Positions 1 to 11,725 of a stretch of DNA of 64,000 bases are shown here, piece after piece. The notes under the pieces were generated by a model that worked only from the letters and a program-made list of their open reading frames with translations, was not told the DNA's origin and searched no databases. Every line of letters begins with the position of its first letter. Position 1 is the first letter of the stretch. Source of the DNA: Rattus norvegicus (taxonomy: Eukaryota; Chordata; Mammalia; Rodentia; Muridae); contig NC_086034.1 in NCBI RefSeq assembly GCF_036323735.1, positions 28,737,439 to 28,801,438 of the forward strand. Direction: 5' to 3'. The position numbers and the translations under genes are program-made.

Positions 1-377
1 CAAGCTCTTCCAGTTCTTTCTCTGATTCCTTCAACAGGGGTCCTGTTCTCAGTTCAGTGGTTTACTGCTGGCATTCGCCTCTGTATTTGCTGTACTCTGG
101 CTGTGTCTCTCAGGAGCGATCTACATCCGGCTCCTGTCGGCCTGCCCTTCTTTGCTTCATCCATCTTGTCTAATTGGATGGCTGTATATGTATGGGGCAC
201 ATGTGGGGCAGGCTCTGAATGGGTGTTCCTTCAGTCTCTGTTTTAATCTTTGCCTCTCTATTCCCTGCCAAGGGTATTCTTGTTCCCCTTTTAAAGAAGG
301 AGTGAAGCATTCACATTTTGATCATCTGTCTTGAGTTTCATTTGTTCTAGGCATCTAGGGTAATTCAAACATTTGGG

Positions 378-3300
378 CTAATAGCCACTTATCAATGACT
401 GTATGCCATGTGTGTTTTTCTGTGATTGGGTTACCTCACTCAGGATGATACTTTCCAATTCCAACCATTTGCCTACGAATTTCATAAAGTCATTGTTTTT
501 GATAGCTGAGTAATATTCCATTGTGTAGATGTACCACATTTTCTGTATCCATTCCTCTGTTGAAGGGCATCTGGGTTCTTTCCGGCTTCTGGCTATTATA
601 AATAAGGCTGCGATGATCATAGTGGAGCACGTGTCTTTTTTATATGTTGGGGCATCTTTTGGGTATATGCCCAAGAGAGGTATAGCTGGATCCTCAGTAA
701 GTTCAATGTCCAATTTTCTGAGGAACCTCCAGACTCATTTCCAGAATGGTTTTACCAGTCTGCAATCCCACCAACAATGGAGGAGTGTTCCTCTTTCTCT
801 GCATCCTCGCCAGCATCTGCTATCACCTGAGTTTTGATCTTAGCCATTCTCACTGGTGTGAGGTAAAATCTCAGGGTTGTTCTGATTTGCATTTCCCTTA
901 TGACTAAAGATGTTGAACATTTCTTTAGGTGTTTCTCAGCCATTCGGCATTCCTCAGCTGTGAATTCTTTGTTTAGCTCTGAACCCCATTTTTAATAGGG
1001 TTATTTGTCTCCCTGTAGTCTAGCTTCTTGAGTTCTTTGTATATTTTGGATATAAGGCCTCTATCTGTTGTAGGATTGGTAAAGATCTTTTCCCAATCTG
1101 TTGGTTGCCGTTTTGTCCTAACCACAGTGTCCTTTGCCTTATAGAAGCTTTGCAGTTTTATGAGATCCCATTTGTCGATTCTTGATCTTACAGCATAAGC
1201 CATTGGGGTTTTGTTCAGGAAATTTTTTCCAGTGCCCATGTGTTCCAGATGCTTCCCTACTTTTTCTTCTATTAGTTTGAGTGTATCTGGTTTGATGTGG
1301 AGGTCCTTGATCCACTTGGACTTAAGCTTTGTACAGGGTGATAAGCATGGATCGATCTGCATTCTTCTACCTGTTGACCTCCAGTCGGACCAGCACGATT
1401 TGCTGAAAATGCTATCTTTTTTCCATTGGATGGTTTTGGCTCCTTTGTCAAAAATCAAGTGCCCATAGGTGTGTGGGTTCATTTCTGGGTCTTCAATTCT
1501 GTTCCAGTGGTCTATCTGTCTGTCTCTGTCCCAATACCATTCAGTTTTTATCACTATTGCTCTGTAATACTGCTTGAGTTCAGGGATAGTGATTCCCCCT
1601 GAAGTCCTTTTATTGTTGAGGATAGTTTTAGCTATCCTGGGTTTTCTGTTATTCCAGATGAATTTGCAAATTGTTCTGTCTAACTCTTTGAAGAATTGGA
1701 TTGGTATTTTGATGGGGATTGCATTGAATCTGTAAATCGCTTTTGGTAAAATGGCCATTTTTACTATATTAATCCTGCAAATCCATGAACATGGGAGAAC
1801 TTTCCATCTTCTGAGGTCTTCTTCAATTTCTTTCTTCAGAGTCTTGAAGTTCTTATTGTACAAATCTTTTACATGCTTGGTTAAAGTCACACTGAGGTAC
1901 TTTATATTATTTGGTTCTATTATGAAGGGTGTTGTTTCCCTAATTTCTTTCTCAGCTTGTTTCTCTTTTGTGTAGAGGAAGGCTACTGATTTATTTGAGT
2001 TAATTTTATACCCAGCCACTTTGCTGAAGGTGTTTATCAGCTTTAGTAGTTCTCTGGTGGAACTTTTGGGATCACTTAAATATACTATCATATCATCTGC
2101 AAATAGTGATATTTTGACTTCTAATTTCCTGATCTGTATCCCCTTGATCTCCTTTTGTTGTCCGATTGCTCTGGCTAGAACTTCAAGAACTATATTGAAT
2201 AAGTAGGGAGAGAGTGGGCAGCCTTGTCTAGTCCCTGATTTTAGTGGGATTGCTTCAAGTTTCTCTCCATTTAATTTAATGTTAGCAACTGGTTTGCTGT
2301 ATATGGCTTTTACTATGTTTAGGTATGGGCCTTGAATTCCTATTCTTTCCAGGACGTTTATTATGAAGGTGTGTTGAATTTTGTCAAATGCTTTCTCATC
2401 ATCTAATGAAATGATCATGTGGTTCTGTTCTTTCAGTTTGTTTATATAATGGATCACGTTGATGCTTTTCCGTATATTAAACCATCCCTGCTTGCCTGGG
2501 ATGAAGCCTACTTGATCATGGTGGATGATTGTTTTGATGTGGTCTTGGATTCGGTTTGCCAGAATTTTATTGAGTATTTTTGTGTCGATATTCATAAGGG
2601 AAATTGGTCTGAAGTTCTCTTTCTTTGTTGGGTCTTTGTGTGGTTTAGGTATAAGAGTAATTGTGGCTTCATAGAAGGAATTCGGTAGTGATCCATCTGT
2701 TTCAATTTTGTAGAATAGTTTGGATAATATTGGTATGAGGTCTTCTATGAAGGTCTGATAGAATTCTGCACTAAACCCGTCTGGACCTGGGCTCTTTTTG
2801 GTTGGGAGACCTTTAATGACTGCTTCTATTTCCTTAGGAGTATGGGGTTGTTTAACTGGTTTATCTGTTCCTGATTTAACTTCGGTACCTGGTATCTGTC
2901 TAGGAAATTGTCCATTTCCTGTAGATTTTCAAGTTTTGTTGAATATAGGCTTTTATAGTAAGATCTGATAATTTTTTGAATTTCCTCTGAATCTGTAGTT
3001 ATGTCTCCCTTCTCATTTCTGATTTTGTTAATTTGGACACACTCTCTGTGTCCTCTTGTTAGTCTGGCTAAGGGTTTATCTATCTTGTTGATTTTCTCAA
3101 AGAACCAACTTTTGGTTCTGTTGATTCTTTCTATGGTCCTTTTTGTTTCTACTTGGTTGATTTCAGCTCTGAGTTTGATTATTTCCTGCCTTCTACTCCT
3201 CCTGGGTGTATTTGCTTCTTTTTGTTCTAGAGCTTTGAGGTGTGCTGTCAAGCTGCTGACATATGCTCTTGCCTGTTTCTTTCTGCAGGCACTCAGCGCT

Positions 3301-4053
3301 ATGAGTTTTCCTCTTAGCACAGCGTTCATTGTGTCCCATAAGTTTGGGTATGTTGTACCTTCATTTTCATTAAATTCTAAAAAGTCTTTAATTTCTTTCT
3401 TTGTTGAGGCCCGTTTTTTGACCAATTATATGTTCAATTTTGGAGAAAGTACCATGAGGAGACGAGAAGAAGTTATATCCTTTTGCTTTAGGATAGAATG
3501 TTCTATAAATATCTGTTAAGTCCATTTGGCTCATGACTTCTCTTAGTCTGTCTACGTCTCTGTTTAATTTCTGTTTCCATGATCTGTCCATTGATGAGAG
3601 TGGGGTGTTGAAATCTCCTACTATTATTGTGTGAGGTGCAATGTGTGCTTTGAGCTTTAGTAAGGTTTCTTTTACGTATGTAGGTGCCCTTGTATTTGGG
3701 GCATAGATATTTAGGGTTGAGAGTTCATCTTGGTGGATTTTTCCTTTGATGAATATGAAGTGTCCTTCCTTATCTTTTTTGATGACTTTTAGTTGGAAAT
3801 TGATTTTATTTGATATTAGAATGGCTACTCCAGCTTGCTTCTTCTGACCATTTGCTTGGAAAGTTGTTTTCCAGCCTTTCACACTGAGGTAGTGTCTGTC
3901 TTTGTCTCCGAGGTGTGTTTCCTGTAAGCAGCAGAATGCAGGGTCCTCGTTGCGTATCCAGTTTGTTAATCTATGTCTTTTTATTGGGGAGTTGAGGCCA
4001 TTGATGTTGAGAGATATTAAGGAATAGTGATTATTGCTTCCTGTTATATTCAT
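378..4053 (-). pseudogene. L1 ORF2 (endonuclease/reverse transcriptase), frameshifted copy in element A
   Basis: In its intact form ORF2p nicks target DNA and reverse-transcribes L1 RNA at the nick. Here the N-terminal endonuclease part is readable (NINGLNS, QETHL, VGDFNTPL), as are the reverse transcriptase motifs (RQGCPLSPYLFN, SLFADDMIVY) and the C-terminal YTMEYYSAIK segment. Compared with the copy at 47454-51281 there are four breaks: a 149-bp deletion near 3403 in the linker between endonuclease and RT, which removes the catalytic SDH segment; a 1-bp loss near 2841; a lost A in an A-run near 992; and another lost A near 835. The start was placed at MNITGS (4053) by homology, although the frame opens further upstream at 4107. 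Confidence 0.93.
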
Positions 4054-4113
4054 ATATGGATATGAGGTTATGTTTGTGTGCTTTTCTTCTCTTTGTTTTG
4101 TTGCCAAGACGAT

Positions 4114-5214
4114 TAGTTTCTTGCTTCTTCTAGGGTATAGCTTGCCTCCTTATATTGGGCTTTACTATTTTATTTTATTATTTTATTATTTTATTTATTA
4201 TCCTTTGTAGTGCTAGATTTGTAGAAAGATATTGTGTAAATTTGGTTTTGTCATGGAATATCTTTGTTTCTCCATCTATGTTAATTGAGAGTTTTGCAGG
4301 ATACAGTAACCTGGGCTGGCATTTGTGTTCTCTTAGGGTCTGTATGACATCTGTCCAGGATCTTCTGGTTTCATAGTTTCTGGCGAAAAGTCTGGTGTGA
4401 TTCTGATAGGTCTGCCTTTATATGTTACTTGACCTTTTTCCCTTACTGCTTTTAATATTCTTTCTTTATTTTGTGCGTTTGGTGTTTTGACTATTATGTG
4501 ATGGGAGGTGTTTCTTTTCTGGTCCAATCTATTTGGAGTTCTGTAGGCTTCTTTTATGCCTATGGGTATCTCTTTTTTTAGGTTAGGGAAGTTTTCTTCT
4601 ATGATTTTGTTGAAGATATTTACTGGTCCTTTGAGCTGGGAGTCTTCACTCTCTTCTATACCTGTTATCCTTAGGTTCAATCTTCTCATTGAGTCCTGGA
4701 TATCCTGTATGTTTTGGACCAGTAGCTTTTTCCGCTTTACATTATCTTTGACAGTTGAGTCAATGATTTCTATGGAATCTTCTGCTCCTGAGATTCTCTC
4801 TTCCATCTCTTGTATTCTGTTGGTGAAGCTTGTATCTACAGCTTCTTGTCTCTTCTTTTGGTTTTCTATATCCAGGGTTGTTTCCATGTGTTCTTTCTTG
4901 ATTGCTTCTATTTCCATTTTTAATTCCTTCACCTGTTTGATTGTGTTTTCCTGGAATTCTTTCAGGCATTTTTGCGATTCATCTCTGTAGGCTTCTACTT
5001 GTTTATTAATGTTTTCCTGTGTTTCTCTAAGGGAGTTCTTCACGTCTTTCTTGAAGTCTTCCAGCATCATGATCAAATATGATTTTGAAACTAGATCTTG
5101 CTTTTCTGGTGTGTTTGGACATTCCGTGTTTGCTTTGGTGGGAGAATTGGGCTCTGATGATGCCATGTAGTCTTGGTTTCTGTTGCTTGGGTTCCCGTGC
5201 TTGCCTCTCGCCAT
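4114..5214 (-). pseudogene. L1 ORF1 (RNA-binding chaperone), frameshifted copy in element A
   Basis: ORF1p is the trimeric coiled-coil RNA chaperone that coats L1 RNA. The frame runs from MARGKHGN at 5214 for 293 codons to 4333: an N-terminal tail, a long charged coiled coil (about residues 50-150) and the RRM-like domain (GPVNIFNKII, REKGQVTYKGRPIRI). A 1-bp loss near 4370, relative to the copy at 46297, replaces the C-terminal domain with a short aberrant tail. The coiled coil has one copy of the ESQK.LKE heptad-like unit, whereas the plus-strand element has two. An AT-rich expansion (4166-4200) further disrupts the C-terminal coding region. Confidence 0.9.
4166..4200. repeat. AT-rich (TTTTATTA)-like expansion inside L1 ORF1
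   Basis: A short run of TTTTA/TTA units sits where the other full-length copy has only a simple AATAAATGG context (around 47333-47343). It adds about 20 bp to the C-terminal coding region of element A. Confidence 0.8.
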
Positions 5215-5976
5215 CAGATTATCTCTAGTGTTACTTTGTTCTGCTTTTTCTGACAGTGGCTAGACTGTCCTATAAGCCTGTGTGTCAGGAGTGCTGTAGA
5301 CCTGTTTTCCTGTTTTCTTTCAGCCAGTTATGGAAACAGAGTGTTCTGCTTTTGAGCGTGTAGTTTTTCCTATCCACAGGTCTTCAGATGTTCCTGTGGG
5401 CCTGTGTCTTGAGTTCACCAGGCAGGTCACTTGCAGCAGAAAAGTTGGTCTTACCTGTGGTCCCGAGGCTCAAGTTTGCTCCTGGGGTGCTGCCTACGAG
5501 CTCTTCGTGGCAGCAGCAACCAGGAAGATCTGCGTAGCCCTTTCCAGGAGCTTCCGTGCACCAGGGTTCCAGATGGCGTTTAGTGTTTTCTCTGGCGTCA
5601 GAGATGTGTGCAGAGTGCAGTCTCTTCTGGTTTCCCAGGTGTGTCTGCCTCTCTGAAGGTCTAGCTCTCCCTCCCATGGGATTTGGGTGCAGAGAACTGT
5701 TTATCTGGTCTGTCCCTTCAGGTTTCAGCGGTGTGTCAGGCGCAGAGGTCCTGCCGCTCCTGGGCCCTCCCCCACAGGAACCCAGAGGCCTTATACTGTT
5801 TCCTCTTGGGCCAGGGATGTGGGCAGGAGTGGGCAGTGTTGGTGATCTCTTCTGCTCTGCAGTCTCAGGAGTGCCCACCTGACGAGTCGGTGAGGTCTCT
5901 CTCCCACGGGGTTTGGGAGCAGAGAGCTGCTGTGGGCAGGGAACCGCCGCGTGATTCTTTCTTGAAACACGACAGG
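5215..5976 (-). promoter_or_regulatory. L1 5' UTR / internal promoter of element A (5'-truncated unit)
   Basis: GC-rich leader upstream of ORF1, homologous to 45536-46296. It includes the conserved CAGGTAAGACC box (plus-strand complement near 5449-5458), which looks like a splice donor. The promoter unit is cut at about 5976, so it lacks the outermost ~160 bp present in the other full-length element. Confidence 0.8.
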
Positions 5977-6764
5977 AGTAACATCCATTCTAGCAATTTA
6001 CTCTTCCTAATACAAAACATTTCTCTGGAGCCTTCCCTGTTGTTAACATTATTTTACTCAGAATCCTTGCAAACGCCACCATTGCTTTATCAACTAAGTT
6101 TAGGCATTTTCTAAATTCTCTGCTGTCACTTCCCTAATGTTCCTACCACCTTCAAATGAGTTGACTGCATCTCGGTAAGCCCACCCTTGCTCATTCTAAA
6201 GAGGCAACACTTCATGCATTGCGGTGTTAACATGAGGCTGTAACTATTCAGTCACAACTTTAGCCTCCACTTCTCACTTTAGTTCTCTTGGTAAAGGAAA
6301 ATTTTTGGAGAAATTTTCTTACAGAACGTATTTCCTTCTCCCTTTTCTTGCATGTATAAACTTATGTTTAAGTATAATGAGAGAGCATCTTTTTTATGTA
6401 TTTAGCACATGGTTACAGCTACTCATTAATTCCATAAATGCTCACAGCATTTTTGGGGTGCTATACATTGGACTGGACACCAGTCTTACAGGATATAAGT
6501 GTTAACCTTTCTTATCTCAAGGACTGCATGATATGAAGGACACAGGACTTAGATTCAGGGAACCTGAGTGCTTGACCCACCAGCTATGAGACTGCATGTT
6601 GCTTTACCTGTCCTCTCAATACTCTCAGCTCATAAATTCTAGAATGTTTTTAACATCATATATCAGTAATAATTCCCACAGGGTGATCATACATGACAAT
6701 ATGTGAGAATGAACTCAAAAGGTTTATGTATTTAAATATTTAGACCAGGGAGGGAAACTGAAGG
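5977..6764. other. Unannotated flank of element A
   Basis: AT-rich single-copy-looking sequence. I see no ORF with recognisable similarity, no SINE and no simple repeat. Confidence 0.5.
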
Positions 6765-7055
6765 AAAAGAAGGTATGGCCTTTGTTAGCATGGATACGGC
6801 CTCAATTGAAGGGGTATGTCACTCAGAGTAGGCTTTGAGCTTTCCAAATTCCATGGCGCACTGTCTCTCTTTTGCCAGTTCCCTGTAGAACAGGATACAA
6901 AGCTCTCAGCTACTTCTCCACCTTCACGTCTGCCTATTTCTCACCATAATGATTGTGGACTAACCTTTGGAAATTGTAAGCAAGCTCCCAATTAAAAGCT
7001 TTATTTTAGGAGTTGACTTGACCATATTGTCTCTTCACAGCAATAGAGAAGTAAC
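6765..7055 (+). repeat. Rodent interspersed repeat ending in CAGCAATAGAGAAGTAAC
   Basis: The sequence resembles an abundant rodent dispersed repeat containing the phrases GTGTCACTC..GGTGGGCTTTGAG and CTCTTCACAGCAATAGAAA. I recognise the repeat but cannot name its family with certainty. Its terminal stretch is the reverse complement of the start of the repeats at 21650 and 56440. Confidence 0.55.
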
Positions 7056-8850
7056 TAAACACATTAACCATTTTTAGGTTTCACCAATCACTTTCCCAAG
7101 AAATTGAAGACATGTAATACTTTTTTCATTTTCTATATTAATGTATTTGCACAAAAGTTTTCCCTCAGTGATCACTCATGTCTTTGCCTGGTTATATTAT
7201 AGTTAATTCAATATTTCTTCCCAATATGTTCACTTCCCTTTTTAGTGTAAGTTGATAGGTATTTTAGATTTTGTTTGGAGGCCTAAAGTCAAGAAGTTCT
7301 CTTTTCTATCTATCTTACACTAGATTTACCAGAAAGCAGACCCTAAGGCATAGATTCATATGCTGCTTTATGAAGGAATGCAATTCTAGGCAACAGAAAT
7401 GAAAGGTGAAGGAAATGACATAGGACCAGGGAGAGGCCTTGTGTGAATGCTTTATCCAACTGCCCATGGCTAAATGAGACAGTGATCTCATCGAGTTCTC
7501 TTCTGAGTATCCAGAAGACATCACATTAGAACATTTTTCTAAAGGGGTAAAGACAAATATTTTTATTGGCTATCTCTATGCCCAGATTTCAGGAAAATAA
7601 AAAAAAAATACTCTCTCCATCTTTTGGAAAAGAGAAAAACCACATTGCCCATTGCTTTGAGTAGCTGCTGCAACAAAATGAAAAATATAAAATAGCACAT
7701 AGTCTTACAACATTCTAACATTCATCAACACAGGAAGTTTTCAATAAACACCATCATGGTCTTAAAGATCATGAAATTTGAAGTTATTTGCTTGTAGATT
7801 TGCAAAGGCCATGCTCTAGAAATGATTGACACTTGATGTAAACTGATTAAATTATTGACTAGCTGAGTCAACTTAATACAGAACATTTTTTCAATAAATA
7901 CTGATGGAAGACTAAGGTTGGTTCCTCAGGGATCTGACCCAGTAAAACAGTCTTGTGAGCCCTTTGTTTAGCTGTTAATAGTTTGTGAATTTGCGCAAGT
8001 CTCTAATCAAGTAGGTTTAATCAAAGTTTAAATTAAATGCATCAAAACTCAAGTATGCTATGAAGTAAGGGCCATTGCTAAGCTTGTGACATAGTGACCT
8101 GATGAATAGGTGTTTAGTGCTTACAATGAGAACAGGGACAATGATTTTGGTATAAAAAATAATTATTATGCTTATATTAGAAATAGATTTGTGTACCTTT
8201 CATAATTTTCAAAGATGCCAACAAATTCACAAGTAGCCTCTCCAAATTTATCTGCATTCCTATATTCAAAAGGATTCATGAATTAACAGGAAAGTAGGCA
8301 GACAAAACCAAATAAGTAATGTTCTGACATCTAATAATATATATTCTTTCGTGGGATGCAAAATGGTCTGCTACTTACCACAGGATGTGTAAATTCATAG
8401 AAGCAGCTTGCTAAAAGTGGAAACCATTAGAAACAGCTCATTTTCAACTAGCAACCATTTCTCATTCTTTTACTTCCTTTATTTCTTCATGTAATTGGAA
8501 AGGCTAAAAACACTAAAGATCATAACCACGAGTACTGTCTCCTAAGTGTAAACTAAGACATTTTAAAGTCCATAATCCTTCCACTGGGTTGAATAAATTT
8601 GACAATCATAACTTTCAAAATGGATGCTTCATATGTTTGTAAGGCTAACTATTCACCAAGAGTTGCTGGAGCGTGGTTCATAAATAGCCTTGTGAGGTTA
8701 GTGTAAGAACCTTAGCAGTTAGGGGGACAGCATTGAATCTTTCACAGGAGGGTAAATGAATTGTGTTCTCTCATTTGACTCAGCTTGTTAATGACATTAT
8801 CATTATTATGTATCTCTGAAGAAGAAATAGTAAAAAAACTGCTTCTTACC
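7056..8850. other. Anonymous AT-rich intergenic sequence
   Basis: No gene, SINE or young L1 is visible. ORFs here are short and have no recognisable protein features. Confidence 0.5.
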
Positions 8851-8851
8851 T

Positions 8852-8920
8852 AGGGATTGGCTCAGTGATAGAGAGTGGGGCAAGTATGATGCCTTGTGTT
8901 CCATACTTACAATTATGAAA
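8852..8920 (+). repeat. ID-like tRNA-derived SINE relic
   Basis: GGGATTGGCTCAGTGATAGA followed by GCAAGTATGATGCCTTGTGT is a degraded match to the ID/BC1 consensus (GCTCAGTGGTAGAGCGCTTGCC...). It is short and diverged. Confidence 0.5.
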
Positions 8921-9485
8921 TTATTTTTAATGGTAATAAAGACTAAAATCACAACAGCAAAGTGAAGTGATCCAAAAATTTTACCATTTTAAAAACAGCC
9001 AATGGCTCATACTTTCTCATTTCCAACAACATATACTTCACCAAGGACTCGGTCCCTTTGAGTATGGCTGCATTCATTAATTAATGAGTCCTCTTGAGAG
9101 GCACACAGAATGGAAGATGTGAAATGTACAGATGAGGTAGGAGTTTAGGAGAAGAAAAGAGAAGATGCTGAATGTGGAGTTGATTTTGAAGAGGTGAGAT
9201 AAAGAAGAAAAGAAGGTTCCAATGTAAAGAGTGGTGGAGGCAAAAGCCCTAAGAAGAGAAAATGTGGTGGGTTATATAAAATTAAAACAGCTCATAGTAG
9301 TGGGACCCTAGAAATGAAAGCAAAGAGCAGAGCAGAAAGACAGAGATCCTCACAGGGGCAGCTTATACTGAGGATTCTGGATCTAAAACCAGTAGAATGT
9401 CCATTATTTTACAAATACTGGCAAATACCATGGAACTTATTGATACAAATAAAGAGACAGTTATACTATATTTCAGAAAATGTCC

Positions 9486-9487
<2 letters not shown>
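8921..9487. other. Purine-rich anonymous sequence
   Basis: A GA-rich stretch from about 9110 to 9300 precedes the CA repeat. No coding signal is recognised. Confidence 0.4.

Positions 9488-9539
<52 letters not shown>
9488..9539. repeat. (AC)26 microsatellite
   Basis: An uninterrupted 52-bp AC dinucleotide tract, likely length-polymorphic. Confidence 0.97.
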
Positions 9540-9541
<2 letters not shown>

Positions 9542-9902
9542 CTCCCTAAAATGCATAAGAATTAAGGAAATGAGATTTAGGACACAGGAAAAATAGTAAA
9601 TACCAGTGTGTTGGTGAAGTGACATCAACAGACATAATCAAATCAATGAAAGAAAAATAGAGACAAATTGAAAATCAATTTGGTGAATAAGGCATCTTCT
9701 CATGTTCAAAACATATATCTGAAGAGAAGAGTTTGGAGAGGAAGAAGTTCTTAAGACACGACTTGTTATTTCATTTTGCCCCAAAGTAGATAGTAAATGT
9801 ATAGCACCTGAAGGAATATGTCCAACATCACCTCATCTGTGGCAAATTCAAGGAAGACAAACATGTCATGTTATGGAAGCTAGAAGAAAGGTGGTGAAAT
9901 AT

Positions 9903-10719
9903 AAATCACAGTCTTTTTTAAATTGGTTATTTTATTTATTTACATGTCAAACTTTATCCCCCCCCTCCCAGTTTCCCCTCCACAAACTCCCTATACCATT
10001 CTTCCCCTCCTGTTTCTATTAGGGTACTCCCCCACCTGCCCACCCACTCCTACCTCAGCTCCCTAGCATTCTCCTCCCCTGGGTCATCGAGCTTCCACAG
10101 GACCAAGGGCCTTCCCTCCCATTGGTGCGAGATAAGGCCATCCTATGCTACACACTCAGCTGGAGCCATGGGTACAGCGTGTTCTCTTTGGTTGGTGGTT
10201 TAGTCTCTGGGAGCTCTGGGGGGGGGTCTGGTTGATTGAAATTGTTGTTTTTCCTATTGGGGTTGCAAACCCCTTCGGCTCCTTCAGTCCTTGGCCTAAC
10301 TTCTCCATTGGGATCTCCAACTTAGTCCGATGTTTAGCTGTGTACATCCAATTCTTGTATTGGTCAGGCTCTGGCAGAGCCTCTTAGGGGACAGCTATAG
10401 GCTCCTGTCAGCAATCCCTTCGTGGCATCAGCAATAGCATCTGGGTTTGGTGGCTGTATATGGGCTGGATCCCCAGGTAGCGTGGTCTCTGGATCACTTT
10501 CCCTCAGTCTCTACTCCACTCTTTGTCCCTGCACTTCCTTTTGACAGGAGGAATTCTGGATTAATATTTTTGAGGCAGGTGGCCTGATTCCTCAACCAGG
10601 GGCCATGTCTATCTACTGGATGTGGTCTCTACAGGTTCTCTCTCCCCTTTGTTGGGTATGGGGGAAGCCACTAAAAAGTCCCAGATGCCAGGGACCCAAG
10701 AGGTTTAAATCAAAGTCTT
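9903..10719 (-). mobile_element. 5'-truncated older L1, 3' UTR only, with target-site duplication
   Basis: The plus strand shows the reverse complement of a rodent L1 3' UTR: T-rich tail from 9916, the C-rich tract at 9959-10060, then CCTTCGGCTCCTTCAGTCC and similar phrases up to ~10700. Flanking copies AAATCACAGTCTT (9903-9915) and AAATCAAAGTCTT (10707-10719) form a 13-bp target-site duplication with one mismatch. The element itself is about 790 bp and has no ORF2 sequence. Confidence 0.85.
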
Positions 10720-10874
10720 ATATATTAAACCTGTAACTAGAGAGAGAGAGCAAAACCAAGATATATTTGAGCTCAGTATATCTATATGTTATGTCATTAA
10801 GTTTTAAAGTATCAGAGTCTCAAAGTTTTACAACCAAACAGAAGAGCCATGGTCAAAGACATGAAACACCATTT

Positions 10875-11037
10875 GTGTATGTGTGTGCGTACATGCCACA
10901 TGTGTGTGCATGTGCTTTTGTGCACGTGCATGCATGTGTGTACGTGTACATGTGTGTGCATGTGTGTGTATGTGTGTGCATGTATGTGCTTGTGTGTGTG
11001 CATGCAAGAGTGTGTGTGTGTGTGTGTGTGTGTGTGA
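10875..11037. repeat. Degenerate (TG)n/(TGCATG)n tract
   Basis: About 160 bp of imperfect TG/TGCA repeats ending in a pure TG run (11007-11036). Apparent histidine/threonine- or cysteine/valine-rich ORFs here are translations of this repeat. Confidence 0.93.
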
Positions 11038-11059
11038 TTGTATGTTCAAATGTGTAAAT

Positions 11060-11370
11060 GCAGGTCCAAGGTTCATTAATTAAGCACACATCTGGAGATC
11101 AGAGGATAACCTCAGATTCAGTCTTTGACTTAAACCTGCTTGTTTGTTTAGTATAGGTTTCCTTTGTCTCTTTCTGTTATATACAACAGGCTACCTGATC
11201 CATGAGCTTCCAACAAGTCTCCCATCTTCACTTGCCATCCCCACATTTAACTAAGATAACAGAGGCTCACAATATGCATCTGATTCTTATGTGACCTCTG
11301 GGGTTCAAACTTAAGTCCTCAGACTCATGGATGCAACAGTTTCTACCCATTGAACCATTACTATTGACCC
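11060..11370 (-). repeat. Old rodent tRNA-derived SINE (B2/B3/B4-related), minus orientation
   Basis: GGAGATCAGAGGATAACCTC and, further on, GGGGTTCAAACTTAAGTCCT with CCCATTGAACCATTACTATT are the reverse complement of B2/B4-type sequence (box B-like GGTTCRAAYCC). It is heavily diverged and abuts the TG tract, a common arrangement for these elements. Confidence 0.5.
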
Positions 11371-11388
11371 AAGTTGACCTCTAAAATC

Positions 11389-11461
11389 AAACTGACTGGG
11401 AATTGAACCCTGTGTAAACAGCAGAGAGAGAACAGAATCCTAACCACTAGACCACCGGGTG
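11389..11461 (-). pseudogene. tRNA-Glu(CTC) pseudogene
   Basis: On the minus strand the sequence has CCGGTGGTCTAGTGGTTAGG, GATTC, an anticodon-loop-like CTC and GGGTTCAATTCCC, matching the A box, D arm, anticodon region and B box of mammalian tRNA-Glu-CTC, at 73 nt. The acceptor stem no longer pairs properly, and the anticodon stem and variable region are degraded, so it is unlikely to be a working tRNA. No A-tail is seen at its 3' side; it may be a dead gene copy or a tRNA-derived retroposon. Confidence 0.75.
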
Positions 11462-11504
11462 GCATCCTGCTTCATGGCCCAGGGCACTGCGGCAGCAGAG
11501 TACT

Positions 11505-11725
11505 GTGTTGTATGGCCTCAGAGGGAGAGGATGTTCTTAATCCTGTGAAACTCGATGCTGCAGGGAAAAGGAATGCTGGTGGGGTGGTGTTGGGGTAGGT
11601 GGTGGATTGGTGGGAGAAGCACCCTCTCAGAATCAGAGGGATGGGGTGAAGAATGTGGAGAGGGGAGACTGGGAACAGGGACAACTTTGGAATGGAATAA
11701 ATAGAATAATTTTAAAAAGAAAAGG
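11505..11725 (+). mobile_element. L1 (Lx-type) 3'-end tail fragment
   Basis: GGCCTCAGAGGGAGAGGATG, the G-rich stretch around 11577-11615, CCCTCTCAGAATCAGAGGGA and a terminal AATGGAATAAATAG resemble the last ~200 bp of older rodent L1 3' UTRs in plus orientation. Confidence 0.65.

Larger units (their letters stand above)
1..5976 (-). mobile_element. Young rat-type LINE-1 (element A), nearly full length, 3' end outside the window
   Basis: Read on the minus strand, this interval contains an L1 5' UTR (5976-5215), ORF1 (5214-4114), ORF2 (4053-378) and part of the 3' UTR (377-1). It aligns along its length with the plus-strand element at 45374-52016; window base 1 corresponds to about 51660 there, so roughly 350 bp of 3' UTR and tail lie outside. 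The 5' end falls inside the first ~606 bp promoter unit; similarity to the other copy fades near 5976. Both ORFs carry small indels, and ORF2 has lost 149 bp, so the copy cannot encode working proteins. The 3' target-site duplication is not visible, so the insertion boundary cannot be confirmed here. Confidence 0.95.

Noticed and set aside
1211..5214. Plus-strand ORFs opposite L1 ORF1/ORF2 of element A (for example 3001-3519, 4556-4990)
   Set aside because: They are antisense shadows of the A-rich, long L1 frames. The proteins are low-complexity F/S/L-rich, and the same shadows occur opposite element B.
10767..11089. Cys/Val- and His/Thr-rich ORFs on both strands
   Set aside because: Translations of the degenerate TG/CA microsatellite.
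11389..11725. tRNA/L1 chimeric retroposon made by template switching
   Set aside because: Such chimeras have both parts in the same orientation joined at the L1 tail. Here the tRNA sequence is on the minus strand, and the L1 tail is on the plus strand about 45 bp away.
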